From contig NZ_JABVCF010000001.1 in assembly GCF_014595955.1 (NCBI RefSeq), positions 124,001-188,000 of the forward strand: DNA of 64,000 nucleotides, read 5' to 3'. Shown here one piece after another: positions 9,311-18,311 of the stretch. Within the stretch, counting starts at the first letter, position 1; each line of letters opens with the position of its first letter. Below the pieces are notes generated by a model. That model saw only the letters and a list, made by a program, of their open reading frames with translations. It made no database searches and was not told the DNA's origin. The position numbers were made by a program, and so were the translations under genes. This DNA is from Pseudaminobacter soli (ex Zhang et al. 2022). Lineage in GTDB: Bacteria; Pseudomonadota; Alphaproteobacteria; Rhizobiales; Rhizobiaceae.

Positions 9311-10045
9311 CTATTCCTCAGGAAAATCCGGCAGACTCTTGAAGGCGTTCCTCAGGGCATCCGACCAACTATCTGATATTGCCCTGTAATAGGGGTCCTC
9401 ATATTCGATCCGCTTCTCTAGCCGGACCTTGAAGCTGTCCCGCTCATAAAAGAGAAGATCGAGCGGCAGCCCAACCGAAAGATTGGACTTCAGCGTAGAG
9501 TCGAATGACACCATCAGCAGCTTGACGGCCTCCGAAAAGCTCATCGCGCGGTCGTAGGTCCTGACGATGATCGGCTTGCCGTACTTCGTCTCGCCAATCT
9601 GAAAGAATGGCGTGTCCTCGGTGGACTCAATGAAATTGCCTTCCGGATAGATCATGAACAGCCGCGGTACCGAGCCGCGGATCTGGCCGCCCAGGATGAA
9701 GGAGGCGTTGAAGAAGGAATCCGCACGCTCTCCGCCCGGGGCGGACATATGAATGACCTTCTTGAGCGTGTCCCCGACGAGCCGCGCGGTTTGGTACATG
9801 GAGGGCGTTTCCAAGACCGCAGGCTTGTGTTCCTCCATCACCTTGTCGCGGCCGTTCAGCAAGCTGACGACGTTCTGGGTCGTGGCCAGATTGCCCGCCG
9901 CCATCAGCACAATGACGCGCTCGCCCGGGCGCTCCCACACGTGCATCTTGCGGAAGCTCGAGATGGAATCCATTCCGGCATTGGTGCGCGTGTCCGACAT
10001 GAACACCAGGCCGCGATCGATCTTGAGGCCGACACAGTAGGTCAA
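9311..10045 (-). CDS. Anbu-type proteasome-like peptidase
   Basis: A 244-residue member of the bacterial proteasome-related Anbu family. The second residue is threonine (MTYCVGLKIDRGLVFMSDTR), which would become the N-terminal nucleophile after Met removal. A catalytic-type aspartate lies in MSDTRTNAG and a lysine in SSFRKMHV, in the usual Ntn-hydrolase positions. In many bacteria Anbu is clustered with an ATP-grasp protein, an alpha-E protein and a transglutaminase-like protease. None of these is next to it here, so it is an orphan copy within the window. Confidence 0.88.
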   Translation of the reverse strand: MTYCVGLKIDRGLVFMSDTRTNAGMDSISSFRKMHVWERPGERVIVLMAAGNLATTQNVVSLLNGRDKVMEEHKPAVLETPSMYQTARLVGDTLKKVIHMSAPGGERADSFFNASFILGGQIRGSVPRLFMIYPEGNFIESTEDTPFFQIGETKYGKPIIVRTYDRAMSFSEAVKLLMVSFDSTLKSNLSVGLPLDLLFYERDSFKVRLEKRIEYEDPYYRAISDSWSDALRNAFKSLPDFPEE

Positions 10046-10210
10046 TTCGCTTCCCTTCCTGTCTGCACTGACCGACCTTACTGCTCTACCGTGACCGCCA
10101 TCGCAAGCGACTCTGTCGCCGCATCTCAGATCCGGATAGGCGAAACCGGCATGGCTTTCCGATCGTCGCGCCCGGACTGCAAGACCGGGTTTGCGCCTCG
10201 ACAGTGCTCT

Positions 10211-10561
10211 CTAGCCCCGCGAAAGCCCCCTTTCTTCCAACTCGGCCAGGTAGTCGGCCCACCTCTCCTCCTTCTCGTGCCCGAGCGTGTGCAGATATTG
10301 CCACGTGAAGATGCCGGTGTCGTGGAGGTCATCGAAGCTGATGCGAACGGCATAGTTGCCGATCGGCTCGACCTTCAGGATCGCTACGTTGCGCTTGCCC
10401 GGTACGGTGACCCGCTGCTCAGGCGAGTGCCCCTGCACCTCGGCCGAAGGCGACAGCACCCGCAGCAATTCCGCCGTCAATTCGAACCTTTCGTGGCCAG
10501 GAAATGTCACGGTCAGCAGCTTGCGGTCCTTGGAGACCCGGAGTTCGGTCGGCGCGGTCAT
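10211..10561 (-). CDS. DUF971 domain protein
   Basis: A 116-residue cytoplasmic protein made of one DUF971 domain (LRVSKDRKLLTVTF, then ELTAELLRVLSPSAEV, and GNYAVRISFDDLHDTGIFTWQYL). The domain resembles the N-terminal part of gamma-butyrobetaine hydroxylases and occurs alone or fused to Mrp-type iron-sulphur carriers. A clean GGAGG is placed before the ATG at 10561. It is divergent from moaA, and this pairing suggests a link to iron-sulphur or molybdenum cofactor metabolism, which is inference. Confidence 0.88.
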   Translation of the reverse strand: MTAPTELRVSKDRKLLTVTFPGHERFELTAELLRVLSPSAEVQGHSPEQRVTVPGKRNVAILKVEPIGNYAVRISFDDLHDTGIFTWQYLHTLGHEKEERWADYLAELEERGLSRG

Positions 10562-10680
10562 GGCAAATCCTCCAGATTGGCCCTGCGTTACGCTGATTTG
10601 GACGAGAGAGGAAGCGCCGCGCCGTTGCACCAGGCTCTGCCTCGGTGCTACATCTTGAACGGACCGGTCACCTTTACGAC

Positions 10681-11739
10681 ATGTCCTCAGATCCGCGGCA
10701 CCAGCGATCGGAACGCATCTTGGATGAAATCGCCCTCCGCACTCCGGAAATGATTGACCCGTTCGGGCGCGCCATCACCTATCTGCGCGTCTCGGTGACG
10801 GACCGCTGCGATTTCCGCTGCACCTATTGCATGGCGGAAGACATGACCTTCCTGCCCAAGAAGGACCTGCTGTCGCTCGAGGAACTCGACCGGCTAACAA
10901 CGGTCTTCATCGAGAAGGGCGTTCGAAAACTGCGTTTGACCGGTGGCGAACCTCTGGTACGCAAGAACATCATGCACCTGGTGCGGCAGATCTCGCGCCA
11001 CCTCGCCTCCGGTGCGCTGGACGAACTGACGCTGACCACGAACGGCTCGCAACTGGCGCGCTACGCGGCGGAACTCGCCGATTGCGGCGTCAAGCGCATC
11101 AATGTCTCCCTAGATACGCTCGATGCCGAAAAATTCCGGGCGATCACTCGCTGGGGTAATCTCGACCGCGTCATGGCCGGCATCGATGCGGCCCAGGCAG
11201 CCGGGCTGCACGTCAAGCTCAATGCGGTCGCGCTGAAGGATTTCAACGATAAGGAAATACCCGAACTGCTGCGCGTTGCCCATGGACGCGGCATGGACCT
11301 GACCGTAATCGAGACCATGCCCATGGGCGAGATCGATGCCGACCGCACGGACCAGTATCTGCCGCTGTCGCTGCTGCGCGCCGACCTGGAGCGCCAGTTC
11401 ACTTTGACAGATATCCCCTTCAAGACCGGGGGACCGGCCCGCTATGTCGAGGTGAAGGAGACCGGCGGCAAGCTCGGCTTCATCACGCCAATGACCCACA
11501 ATTTCTGCGAGAGCTGCAATCGGGTCAGGATCACCTGCACCGGCACGCTCTACATGTGCCTCGGCCAGGAGGACGCAGCCGATCTCAGGACACCGCTGCG
11601 CGCCTCGGAAGGCAATGAGCGTCTTTCGGCAGCCATTGATGAGGCGATCGGGCGCAAGCCGAAGGGCCATGACTTCGTCATCGACCGGCGCACCAAGCGG
11701 CCCTCGGTCGCTCGCCACATGAGCGTCACCGGCGGCTGA
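10681..11739 (+). CDS. moaA: GTP 3',8-cyclase MoaA
   Basis: A 352-residue radical SAM enzyme that starts molybdenum cofactor synthesis by cyclising GTP to 3',8-cH2GTP. The N-terminal SAM cluster motif is CDFRCTYC, followed by [11 protein letters not shown]. The C-terminal substrate cluster is given by [12 protein letters not shown] and the later Cys in LYMCLG. The chain ends in Gly-Gly as MoaA proteins do. I chose the ATG at 10681 because the upstream extension to 10645 is not conserved-looking. DUF971 is divergent and the collapsed mobA and mobB lie 1.6 kb downstream. Confidence 0.97.
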   Translation: MSSDPRHQRSERILDEIALRTPEMIDPFGRAITYLRVSVTDRCDFRCTYCMAEDMTFLPKKDLLSLEELDRLTTVFIEKGVRKLRLTGGEPLVRKNIMHLVRQISRHLASGALDELTLTTNGSQLARYAAELADCGVKRINVSLDTLDAEKFRAITRWGNLDRVMAGIDAAQAAGLHVKLNAVALKDFNDKEIPELLRVAHGRGMDLTVIETMPMGEIDADRTDQYLPLSLLRADLERQFTLTDIPFKTGGPARYVEVKETGGKLGFITPMTHNFCESCNRVRITCTGTLYMCLGQEDAADLRTPLRASEGNERLSAAIDEAIGRKPKGHDFVIDRRTKRPSVARHMSVTGG

Positions 11740-11871
11740 CGCGCTCCCGCACGACCCGCGGATAAACCCTCCCCTGCCCCTGAATTCGCGCGGACAGGAG
11801 AAGGAGAAAAGCCGGCCCTCCATTTCACGCACGTTCGATTTATCGGCAGGCCGGCTTCCGCTACGGTCGCG

Positions 11872-11890
11872 GCGTGCCGATTCGGCACGC
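11872..11890. promoter_or_regulatory. Perfect 9-bp palindrome before a secreted-protein gene
   Basis: GCGTGCCGA, one T, then TCGGCACGC: an exact 9-bp inverted repeat with a one-base centre, ending 15 bases before the ATG at 11906. This shape suits a dimeric repressor operator or a short hairpin covering the start region. No cognate regulator is adjacent. Confidence 0.5.
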
Positions 11891-11905
11891 ATTGGGGGAT
11901 AATCA

Positions 11906-12265
11906 ATGTTCAAAACACTTTTGGCGTCGGCTCTGGCCGGCGGACTTTTCATTGCGCCTGCTGCAGCGCAGTCGATCGGCGGCAGCTACTCCGTGGCAGG
12001 CACCAACCTGGATGGCTCGACCTACTCCGGCGAGGCCGAGATCACGTTGCTCAGCGACACCACCTGTTCCATCGAATGGAAGACCGGAGAAACCACTTCG
12101 GACGGCATTTGCTCGCGCAACGACAACGCTTTCGCGGCTGCCTACGTACTGCAAGACGACTTCGGCCTGGTTGTGTACAAAGTCATGCCCGATGGCTCGC
12201 TGCACGGGCTGTGGACCATCGCCGGAAAGGATGGCAACGGCACGGAAGTGCTGACACCCCAATAG
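11906..12265 (+). CDS. Small secreted protein of unknown function
   Basis: A 119-residue protein with a signal peptide (MFKTLLASALAGGLFIAPAAAQ, cleavage near residue 21). The mature part begins SIGGSYSVAGTNLDGSTYSGEA and has two cysteines that could form a disulphide (TTCSIEW and GICSRND). The alternating hydrophobic pattern suggests a small beta-sandwich in the periplasm. I recognise it only as the kind of conserved exported protein seen in rhizobia and assign no function. GGGGGA precedes the ATG. Confidence 0.75.
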   Translation: MFKTLLASALAGGLFIAPAAAQSIGGSYSVAGTNLDGSTYSGEAEITLLSDTTCSIEWKTGETTSDGICSRNDNAFAAAYVLQDDFGLVVYKVMPDGSLHGLWTIAGKDGNGTEVLTPQ

Positions 12266-12394
12266 CTTCTCTCCCCGAAGTGGAGAGAGCATTTACGCAA
12301 CCATCGCATCAAACGGATACGACACTCGGCGATTGGCCCATCGCATTGCCATTGCAGTCATGTCCTTGAGTGGCTAAGGCGGCCCCGTATCTTC

Positions 12395-13330
12395 ATGAAC
12401 TACGGGCTTATCTTGGCGCTCTCCCCAAATCTCGCCGGCGCTCTCTTCATGTGCATCTCCATGGCGGGCTTCACGGTCAACGACGCGATCGTGAAGTACA
12501 TTTCCGCGGAGATGAACATGGCCCAGGTCATGCTGGTGCGCGGCGCGTTCGGCACCCTCCTGATCGGCGTGCTGGCCTGGCGGCAGGCAACTTTGCATGC
12601 ACTGCCGCATATTTTCCATCCCATGGTCCTGCTGCGGGCTTCCGGAGAGTTGGGCGCGACGATCTTCTTTCTCGTCGCGCTGGCACACCTTCCGATAGCC
12701 AACGTGTCAGCCGTGTTGCAGGCCCTGCCGCTCGCCGTAACCATGGGTGCGGCGCTGGTCTTGTCAGAGCCCGTGGGCTGGCGCCGCTGGTTGGCAATCG
12801 TCGTCGGCTTCATCGGCGTTATGGTGGTCGTCAAACCCGGCCTCGACGGCTTCAGTGTCTATTCGGTCGCGGCGCTTGGCAGCGTTGTATGCGCGATGAT
12901 CCGCGATCTGGCCACGCGGTCGCTCCCTCAGAAGGTCCCGACCTTGCTCGTGTCGATGATGACGTCCCTGATGGTCACGGTCGCAGGCGCCGTCCTGGTC
13001 GCGCCGATGGGAGGCTGGACCCCGATGACGGCAGGCAGCACCGGCGCGCTCGCTGCGGCAGCCTGCCTGCTGCTGGTCGGATATCAATTCATCATCCACG
13101 CCATGCGCACCGGTCAGATCTCATTCATAGCGCCATTCCGCTACACCTCCCTTCTGTGGGCGATCCTGCTGGGATTTCTGGTCTTCGGCGACGTCCCTGA
13201 CCTGGCGATGATCACGGGAGCCTCGATCATCGTGGCTTCGGGGCTTTATATGCTGTATCGCGAGCGCGTAGTCGGCAAGCGCACTGCGGCGGCCGGCACC
13301 TCGCCGGCGATGGTGCCAGACGGGCTGTGA
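12395..13330 (+). CDS. DMT-superfamily transporter (EamA-type)
   Basis: A 311-residue inner-membrane protein with about ten hydrophobic helices in two EamA repeats. The first opens GALFMCISMAGFTVNDAIVKYIS and has LPIANVSAVLQALPLAVTMGAALVLSEP; the second ends with ISFIAPFRYTSLLWAILLGFLVFGDVP. The PF..Y.SLLWA..LG segment is typical of drug/metabolite transporters. The substrate cannot be predicted. It precedes the mobA remnant by 46 bases; no functional link is evident. Confidence 0.88.
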   Translation: MNYGLILALSPNLAGALFMCISMAGFTVNDAIVKYISAEMNMAQVMLVRGAFGTLLIGVLAWRQATLHALPHIFHPMVLLRASGELGATIFFLVALAHLPIANVSAVLQALPLAVTMGAALVLSEPVGWRRWLAIVVGFIGVMVVVKPGLDGFSVYSVAALGSVVCAMIRDLATRSLPQKVPTLLVSMMTSLMVTVAGAVLVAPMGGWTPMTAGSTGALAAAACLLLVGYQFIIHAMRTGQISFIAPFRYTSLLWAILLGFLVFGDVPDLAMITGASIIVASGLYMLYRERVVGKRTAAAGTSPAMVPDGL

Positions 13331-13376
13331 ACTGCGCCGGCCGCGGGACGCGCGCAAGGGCTAAAACCTCGAAGAG

Positions 13377-13541
13377 ATGAGCGCTCAAGGAAATATAGCC
13401 GGTTTGATCCTCTGCCGCGGCCGCTCAGTGAAGTTTCCGCTCCTCGGGAGCGGCAGCCCGCAAGTCGATCCGTTCTTCAACACCCATGCGCCCGAGGATC
13501 TCGCCTCGGCGCGGCGTTTCGTAGGGGCCCTGGAAGCGTGA
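13377..13541 (+). pseudogene. mobA: mobA reduced by internal deletion to 54 codons
   Basis: A 54-codon ORF keeps both ends of molybdenum cofactor guanylyltransferase and nothing between. The N-terminus IAGLILCRGRS matches the GTP-binding start of MobA (normally LAGGRS-R-M-G), and then VKFPLLGSGSPQVDPFFN followed by APEDLASARRF matches the family's C-terminus (VDPFFN-x-x-x-PEDL). MobA is normally about 200 residues, so roughly 145 codons are missing in frame. The stop still overlaps the mobB start (GTGA). The catalytic middle is gone, so the product should be inactive. The signature glycine is also changed to arginine or cysteine. Confidence 0.88.
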
Positions 13542-14050
13542 CACAGAGGATATTCGGCATCACCGGATGGAAGAATTCGGGGAAGACGACGCTCACCGAA
13601 GGTCTGGTCTCCGAACTCACTCGCCGCGGCTGGAAGGTGTCCACCGTCAAGCACGCGCACCATGAGTTCGACATTGATGTTCCGGGGACCGACAGTTTCC
13701 GCCATCGCGCGGCCGGCGCGACGGAAGTCGCGATCGTTTCCGGACGCCGCTGGGCGTTGATGCACGAACTTCGGGACGAAGCCGAACCCACGCTGGACGC
13801 GGTTCTGAAGAAGCTTTCGCCCTGCGACCTCGTTCTGGTGGAAGGCTACAAGCGCGAGGGCCACAGGAAGATCGAGGCACGGAGGATCGAGGCGAAAAGT
13901 CGTGAGCCCCTCGCCGCCTCCGATCCCAACATCGTTGCCATAGCGGCCGATCACCCGATCGAGAATGCTGGCCTCCCCCGGTTCGACCTCGACGATATCC
14001 CGGCCATTGCCGATTTTATCGAGGCGACGGTCGGGCTCGAGCCGAAATGA
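13538..14050 (+). CDS. mobB: Molybdopterin-guanine dinucleotide biosynthesis adaptor MobB
   Basis: A 170-residue GTP-binding protein that assists MobA in attaching GMP to molybdopterin. The P-loop is ITGWKNSGKTTL near residue 8-18, followed by KHAHHEFDIDVPGTDSFRHR, which is the typical MobB region, and VLVEGYKREGHRKIE. The GTG start overlaps the mobA remnant stop by four bases, so translation was coupled. MobB looks intact although its partner MobA is gutted. Confidence 0.94.
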   Translation: MTQRIFGITGWKNSGKTTLTEGLVSELTRRGWKVSTVKHAHHEFDIDVPGTDSFRHRAAGATEVAIVSGRRWALMHELRDEAEPTLDAVLKKLSPCDLVLVEGYKREGHRKIEARRIEAKSREPLAASDPNIVAIAADHPIENAGLPRFDLDDIPAIADFIEATVGLEPK

Positions 14051-14197
14051 TGTCTCCAAAGGTGCATTGCCGCGCCTGACGGGCGGTTTTCCGATTGCTT
14101 TTGGCAGAAACAATGGGATTATTTTGCTAGCGCGCGCCGCAGCGCCGCACCGGCTTCCCATCGGGGGAAGGAGCCGGTCCAGAACAGAGAGGAACAC

Positions 14198-14986
14198 ATG
14201 CGTATCACCAAGCGGATCGCCCTTGCGATATCGGCCATCGCCTTTGCCGCGAGCATCGGCGCGGCCGGCGCACAGGAACAGGTAGTTAGGATCGGCACCG
14301 AAGGAGCCTACCCGCCCTTCAACAACCTGACGGCTGACGGAAAGCTCGAGGGCTTCGACATCGACATCGCCAACGCGCTTTGCGAGGAGATGAAGGTCAA
14401 GTGCGAATTCGTCACGCAGGACTGGGACGGCATGATCCCGGCGCTGCAGGCTGGCAAATTCGACGCGATCATCGCCTCGATGTCGATCACCGACGAGCGC
14501 AAGAAGAAGGTCGACTTCACCAACAAGTACTACAACACCCCGCCTGCGATCGTGGCGCCCAAGGACACGGACATCAAGGGCGTGACCAAGGAGGACCTGG
14601 CGGGCAAGACGCTCGGCGTCGCCACCTCGACTACGCACTACAACTACTCCGAGAAGACCTACACCGACAGCGAGATCAAGGGATATCCTTCGAGCCAGGA
14701 GTTCCTGCTCGATTTGGCGAACGGACGTCTCGATGCGGCCAATGACGACATCTCGGTCATCGAGGAATGGCTGAAGACGCCGGATGGTCAGTGCTGCAAG
14801 ATCGTCGGCGCCGTGAAACCCGTGCCGGAGATCCATGGTCCGGGCGCAGGCATTGCGATCAGGAAGGGCGAGACCGAACTCGCCGACAAGTTCAACGCAG
14901 CGATCGATGCGATCCGGAAGAACGGGAAGTACAAGCAGATCAACGACAAGTACTTCACGTACGACGTCTACGGCGGCGAGTCCTGA
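14198..14986 (+). CDS. Amino-acid ABC transporter substrate-binding protein (HisJ/ArgT-like)
   Basis: A 262-residue periplasmic binding protein with a signal peptide (cleavage after GAGA near residue 25). The mature part (VRIGTEGAYPPFNNL, then EGFDIDIANALCEEM and DAIIASMSITDERKKKVDFTNKYY) is the polar amino-acid group of family 3 solute-binding proteins, most like the lysine/arginine/ornithine or octopine binders. Two permease genes follow after a 161-base gap. AGAGAGGA is ahead of the ATG. It delivers the amino acid to the OccQ/OccM-like channel. Confidence 0.93.
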   Translation: MRITKRIALAISAIAFAASIGAAGAQEQVVRIGTEGAYPPFNNLTADGKLEGFDIDIANALCEEMKVKCEFVTQDWDGMIPALQAGKFDAIIASMSITDERKKKVDFTNKYYNTPPAIVAPKDTDIKGVTKEDLAGKTLGVATSTTHYNYSEKTYTDSEIKGYPSSQEFLLDLANGRLDAANDDISVIEEWLKTPDGQCCKIVGAVKPVPEIHGPGAGIAIRKGETELADKFNAAIDAIRKNGKYKQINDKYFTYDVYGGES

Positions 14987-15147
14987 GCAGCCACGAAGGC
15001 GGGCGCCGATCCAGGCGTCCGCCTGATTGCATGGGTCTCAACGTGGCGCGGGCCGCCGGGACAGGCGGCCGCGATACCATGTTGCCACAGATGACGCCCT
15101 GGCATAATCCCACTACAGCCGGTCTCGAATAGGAGCAGACTCGACTT

Positions 15148-15858
15148 ATGCCGAGCAAGTGGACGCTGCTGAGTTGGGGACCGGAGGGGTGGCTCGACGA
15201 CATCTTCCAGGGCGTGTTCATCACCGTTTCGCTGGCCGCCGCCACACTTCCACTCGGCCTTGCGATCGGCTTCTTCGTGGCTTTGGCCAAGAAGTCGGAA
15301 GAGCCTTCGCTGAAGCTTGCAGGTGATATCTACACCACCATCTTCCGTGGCTTGCCGGAGCTTCTGACGCTCTTCCTCGTCTATTACGGCGCTCAGATCG
15401 GGCTGCAGAACGTCATCCGCCTGTTCCGGCCCGAGGCGAGTGTCGAGGTCAACAGCTTTGTCTCGGGCATGGTTGCGCTAGGCGTGGTCTTCTCCTCCTA
15501 CGCCAGCGAGGTCTTCCTCTCCGCCTTCCGCGCGATCCCGCGCGGCCAATATGAGGGCGGCTATTCGATCGGGCTGAGCCGCGGTCAGACCATGCGGCTG
15601 GTGATCATGCCCCAGCTTATCCGTGTCGCGCTGCCCGGTCTCGCCAATCTCTGGCTTATCCTGCTGAAGGATACGGCGCTGGTATCGGCCATAGGCCTTT
15701 CCGACATCTTGAGGCAAAGCGGCATCGCGGCGCGGGTTACCAGGGAAGCCTTCCTCTTCTTCGGCGTGGCCAGCCTGCTCTATCTCGTGCTCGCGATCAT
15801 CTCGTCGGTCGGCATCCGGGCAGTAGAGCGCGCTGTCAGCCAAAGCGAGGCACGCTGA
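15148..15858 (+). CDS. Amino-acid ABC transporter permease (HisQ/OccQ-like)
   Basis: A 236-residue inner-membrane permease with five or so helices. The TIFRGLPELLTLFLVYYG segment and the cytoplasmic EAA loop (AFRAIPRGQYEGGYSIGLSRGQTMRLVIMPQLIRVALPGL) are those of polar amino-acid permeases. It forms the channel with the next gene. The stop overlaps the next start by one base (TGATG), so they are translated together. No ATPase gene of the HisP type follows. Confidence 0.93.
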   Translation: MPSKWTLLSWGPEGWLDDIFQGVFITVSLAAATLPLGLAIGFFVALAKKSEEPSLKLAGDIYTTIFRGLPELLTLFLVYYGAQIGLQNVIRLFRPEASVEVNSFVSGMVALGVVFSSYASEVFLSAFRAIPRGQYEGGYSIGLSRGQTMRLVIMPQLIRVALPGLANLWLILLKDTALVSAIGLSDILRQSGIAARVTREAFLFFGVASLLYLVLAIISSVGIRAVERAVSQSEAR

Positions 15859-16682
15859 TGACCATGGCTCAATCGGCAGTCGCCGAAGCGCCGCCTCCTC
15901 CGGTTCGCCGCTGGACCCGGCAGCGGATTGTCGGACACGCACTCGTGGGCCTCTGGGCGTTGGCCGGGCTCGGACTGGTCTATTTTCTCATTTCGGGGTG
16001 GAACCCGCCGTTGTTCGAGCGGTGGGCGCCGGCCTATCTGTCCGGCCTGGGGGTGACGCTCAAACTCGTCCTCATTTCGAGCGTAGTGGGCGCGCTGCTT
16101 TCCTTGCCGGTCGCCTACGCGCGCATGTCGCGAAACCGCTTTCTGTCCGCGCTAGCCTACGGATACGTCTATTTCTTCCGCGGAACGCCGCTGCTGGCGC
16201 AGACCTTCCTGATCTACTATGGGCTGGGATCGTTCCGGCCACAGTTGCAGGCAGTTGGGCTCTGGGATTTTTTTCGCGAAGGATTCAATTGCGCGGTCCT
16301 CGCCTTCTCGCTGAACACGGCAGCCTACCAAGCGGAGATCCTGCGCGGGGCCATCCAGAGCGTGCCGCGCGGCCAGTGGGAGGCCGGAGCCGCCCTCGGC
16401 CTGCATAGGCTGCAGATCCTCCGCAAGATCATCCTGCCGCAGGCGCTGATCGTGGCGCTCAGGCCTTACGGCAACGAAATCATCCTGATGATCAAAGCCT
16501 CCGCCATCGTTGCGCTGGTGACCGTCCTCGACCTGATGGGCCAGACGCGGCTCGCCTTCTCGCGGAGCTTCGACTACCAGACCTATATCTGGGCCGCGCT
16601 GATCTATCTTGCGCTGGTGGAATCGTTGCGGCATGGCGTCGAGTGGATCGAGCGCCGCATCACGCGCCATCTGATACGCTGA
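15858..16682 (+). CDS. Amino-acid ABC transporter permease (HisM/OccM-like)
   Basis: A 274-residue second permease. An N-terminal cytoplasmic tail of about 30 residues precedes the first helix. The EAA loop reads AIQSVPRGQWEAGAALGLHRLQILRKIILPQA, followed by ALRPYGNEIILMIKASAIVALVTVLDLMG, typical of HisM. It overlaps the HisQ-like gene and completes the channel. The operon then ends; the ATP-hydrolysing subunit must come from elsewhere in the genome. Confidence 0.93.
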   Translation: MTMAQSAVAEAPPPPVRRWTRQRIVGHALVGLWALAGLGLVYFLISGWNPPLFERWAPAYLSGLGVTLKLVLISSVVGALLSLPVAYARMSRNRFLSALAYGYVYFFRGTPLLAQTFLIYYGLGSFRPQLQAVGLWDFFREGFNCAVLAFSLNTAAYQAEILRGAIQSVPRGQWEAGAALGLHRLQILRKIILPQALIVALRPYGNEIILMIKASAIVALVTVLDLMGQTRLAFSRSFDYQTYIWAALIYLALVESLRHGVEWIERRITRHLIR

Positions 16683-16728
16683 TCTGGCGTTCTCTGCACC
16701 AGAGTCGGAAAGGGAAGGAGATAGGGTA

Positions 16729-17598
16729 GTGGCTTCCGTTGCATTCATTGGTCTTGGCGTCATGGGCTACCCAATGGCGGGGCACCTGAAGAAGAAGGGC
16801 GGCCACGACGTCACCGTCTACAACCGGACCACGGCCAAGGCCGAGAAGTGGGCCGCAGAGTTCGGCGGCTCTTGGGCGAAGACCCCTAAGGGAGCCGCGG
16901 AGGGAAAAGACTTCGTGTTCTCCTGCGTCGGCAATGACGACGATCTCAGGCAAGTGACGATCGGTCCGGACGGTGCGTTCCACGCCATGAAGAAAGGCGC
17001 GATCTTTATCGACAACACTACCGCCTCCGCCGAGGTGGCACGCGAACTCGCCGAAAGGGCGGATGAAGCCGGCTTCGGCTTCCTCGACGCCCCGGTCTCC
17101 GGCGGCCAGGCTGGTGCCGAGAATGGCGTGCTGACTGTGATGATCGGTGGCTCGCAGGAACATTTCGACCGCGCGAAGCCTGTCATCGACGCTTTTGCGC
17201 GGATGGTGGGCCTGATGGGGCCGGCCGGCTCCGGGCAACTCACCAAGATGATCAACCAGATCTGCATCGCGGGCCTCGTGCAGGGCCTGGCGGAAGGCAT
17301 TCACTTCGGCAAGAAGGCCGGGCTCGACATCGAAAAGGTGATTGAGGTGATCTCGAAGGGCGCTGCAGGCTCCTGGCAGATGGAGAACCGGCACAAGACC
17401 ATGAACGCCGGCAAGTACGACTTCGGCTTCGCCGTCGACTGGATGCGCAAGGACCTCGGCATCTGCCTCGAAGAGGCCGACCGCAACGGCGCGAAACTCC
17501 CGGTCACGGCACTGGTCGACCAGTTCTACAAGGACGTGCAGCAGATGGGCGGCCGGCGCTGGGACACCTCATCACTTCTCGCGAGGTTGGAGAAGTAA
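16729..17598 (+). CDS. NAD-binding 3-hydroxyisobutyrate dehydrogenase-family protein
   Basis: A 289-residue beta-hydroxyacid dehydrogenase that oxidises a 3-hydroxy acid with NAD(P). The Rossmann start is FIGLGVMGYPMAGHLKKKGGHDVTVYNRT. The substrate-binding loop is DAPVSGGQAGAENGVLTVMIGG, and the catalytic lysine lies in TKMINQICIAG (normally KxxNN). The length is normal. The start is GTG at 16729 with GGAAGGAG upstream. Substrate may be 3-hydroxyisobutyrate, tartronate semialdehyde or succinic semialdehyde; sequence reading does not decide. The AlkD-like gene follows at once. Confidence 0.92.
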   Translation: MASVAFIGLGVMGYPMAGHLKKKGGHDVTVYNRTTAKAEKWAAEFGGSWAKTPKGAAEGKDFVFSCVGNDDDLRQVTIGPDGAFHAMKKGAIFIDNTTASAEVARELAERADEAGFGFLDAPVSGGQAGAENGVLTVMIGGSQEHFDRAKPVIDAFARMVGLMGPAGSGQLTKMINQICIAGLVQGLAEGIHFGKKAGLDIEKVIEVISKGAAGSWQMENRHKTMNAGKYDFGFAVDWMRKDLGICLEEADRNGAKLPVTALVDQFYKDVQQMGGRRWDTSSLLARLEK

Positions 17599-17604
17599 CG
17601 TTTG

Positions 17605-18306
17605 ATGCCGCTCTCGCCGGCATCGACCCCGGACGAGATCGTTGACCATTTGCGTTCGCTCGGATCGGTGGAAAACCGCGCCTGCATGGCGCGGTGCCGC
17701 ATCAGCACCGAACGGGCGCTCGGCATCTCAAATGCTGCTCTCCGCCCGATCGGCAAGCTGCTCGGCCAGGACCACGACCGGGCGTTGGCGCTGTGGGCGA
17801 CGGGCATTCGCGAAGCGCGCCTGCTCGCCATTTTCACGGACAAGCCCAAACAGGTGATGCGGGCGCAGGCTGATGCAATGGCGGCCGGCTTTGACAGTTG
17901 GGAGGTCGTCGACCACGCAGCCCACCTCTTCTGTGCGGCGGGGCTGGCGCATCAGATCATCCCTGCCTTTGCCGCGGACGAGCGCGAATTCGTGCGCCGC
18001 ACTGCCTTCTCTATGATTGCCACCGCGTGCTTGCATCTGAAGAAGGAGCCCGACCCCACTTTCCTCGGCTGGCTCGGCCTGATCGAGGCACATGCGACAG
18101 ACGGCAGGAATTTCGTCAAGAAGGCTGTCAACTGGGCGCTCCGTCAGACGGGGAAACGGTCCGTCGTCCTGCACGCGCCTGCATTTGGGCTTGCGCAAAA
18201 GCTCGCTACATCGCCCGACCGGATCGCGCGTTGGATAGGAACCGACGCGGTCCGCGAACTATCGGCCCCCAGAACACTCGAACGCCTAGAGGCCCGGCGG
18301 CGCTGA
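17605..18306 (+). CDS. DNA alkylation repair (AlkD-like) HEAT-repeat protein
   Basis: A 233-residue all-helical protein of the AlkD fold, which removes bulky alkylated bases through stacked HEAT-like repeats. Recognisable segments are GISNAALRPIGKLLGQDHDRALALWATGIREARLLA, DSWEVVDHAAHLF and the run VKKAVNWALRQTGKRS, which has the conserved Trp-Ala-x-Arg of the family. The start is ATG 17605, with a TTG one codon earlier; AGAAG is upstream. It follows the dehydrogenase gene by six bases, so they are cotranscribed. Confidence 0.88.
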   Translation: MPLSPASTPDEIVDHLRSLGSVENRACMARCRISTERALGISNAALRPIGKLLGQDHDRALALWATGIREARLLAIFTDKPKQVMRAQADAMAAGFDSWEVVDHAAHLFCAAGLAHQIIPAFAADEREFVRRTAFSMIATACLHLKKEPDPTFLGWLGLIEAHATDGRNFVKKAVNWALRQTGKRSVVLHAPAFGLAQKLATSPDRIARWIGTDAVRELSAPRTLERLEARRR

Positions 18307-18311
18307 TCAGA

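Noticed and set aside
13385-14836. 483-codon minus-strand open frame across mobA-mobB and the binding-protein gene
   Set aside because: It is antisense to genes with clear family motifs, and its translation has no recognisable domain. High GC makes such long shadows common.
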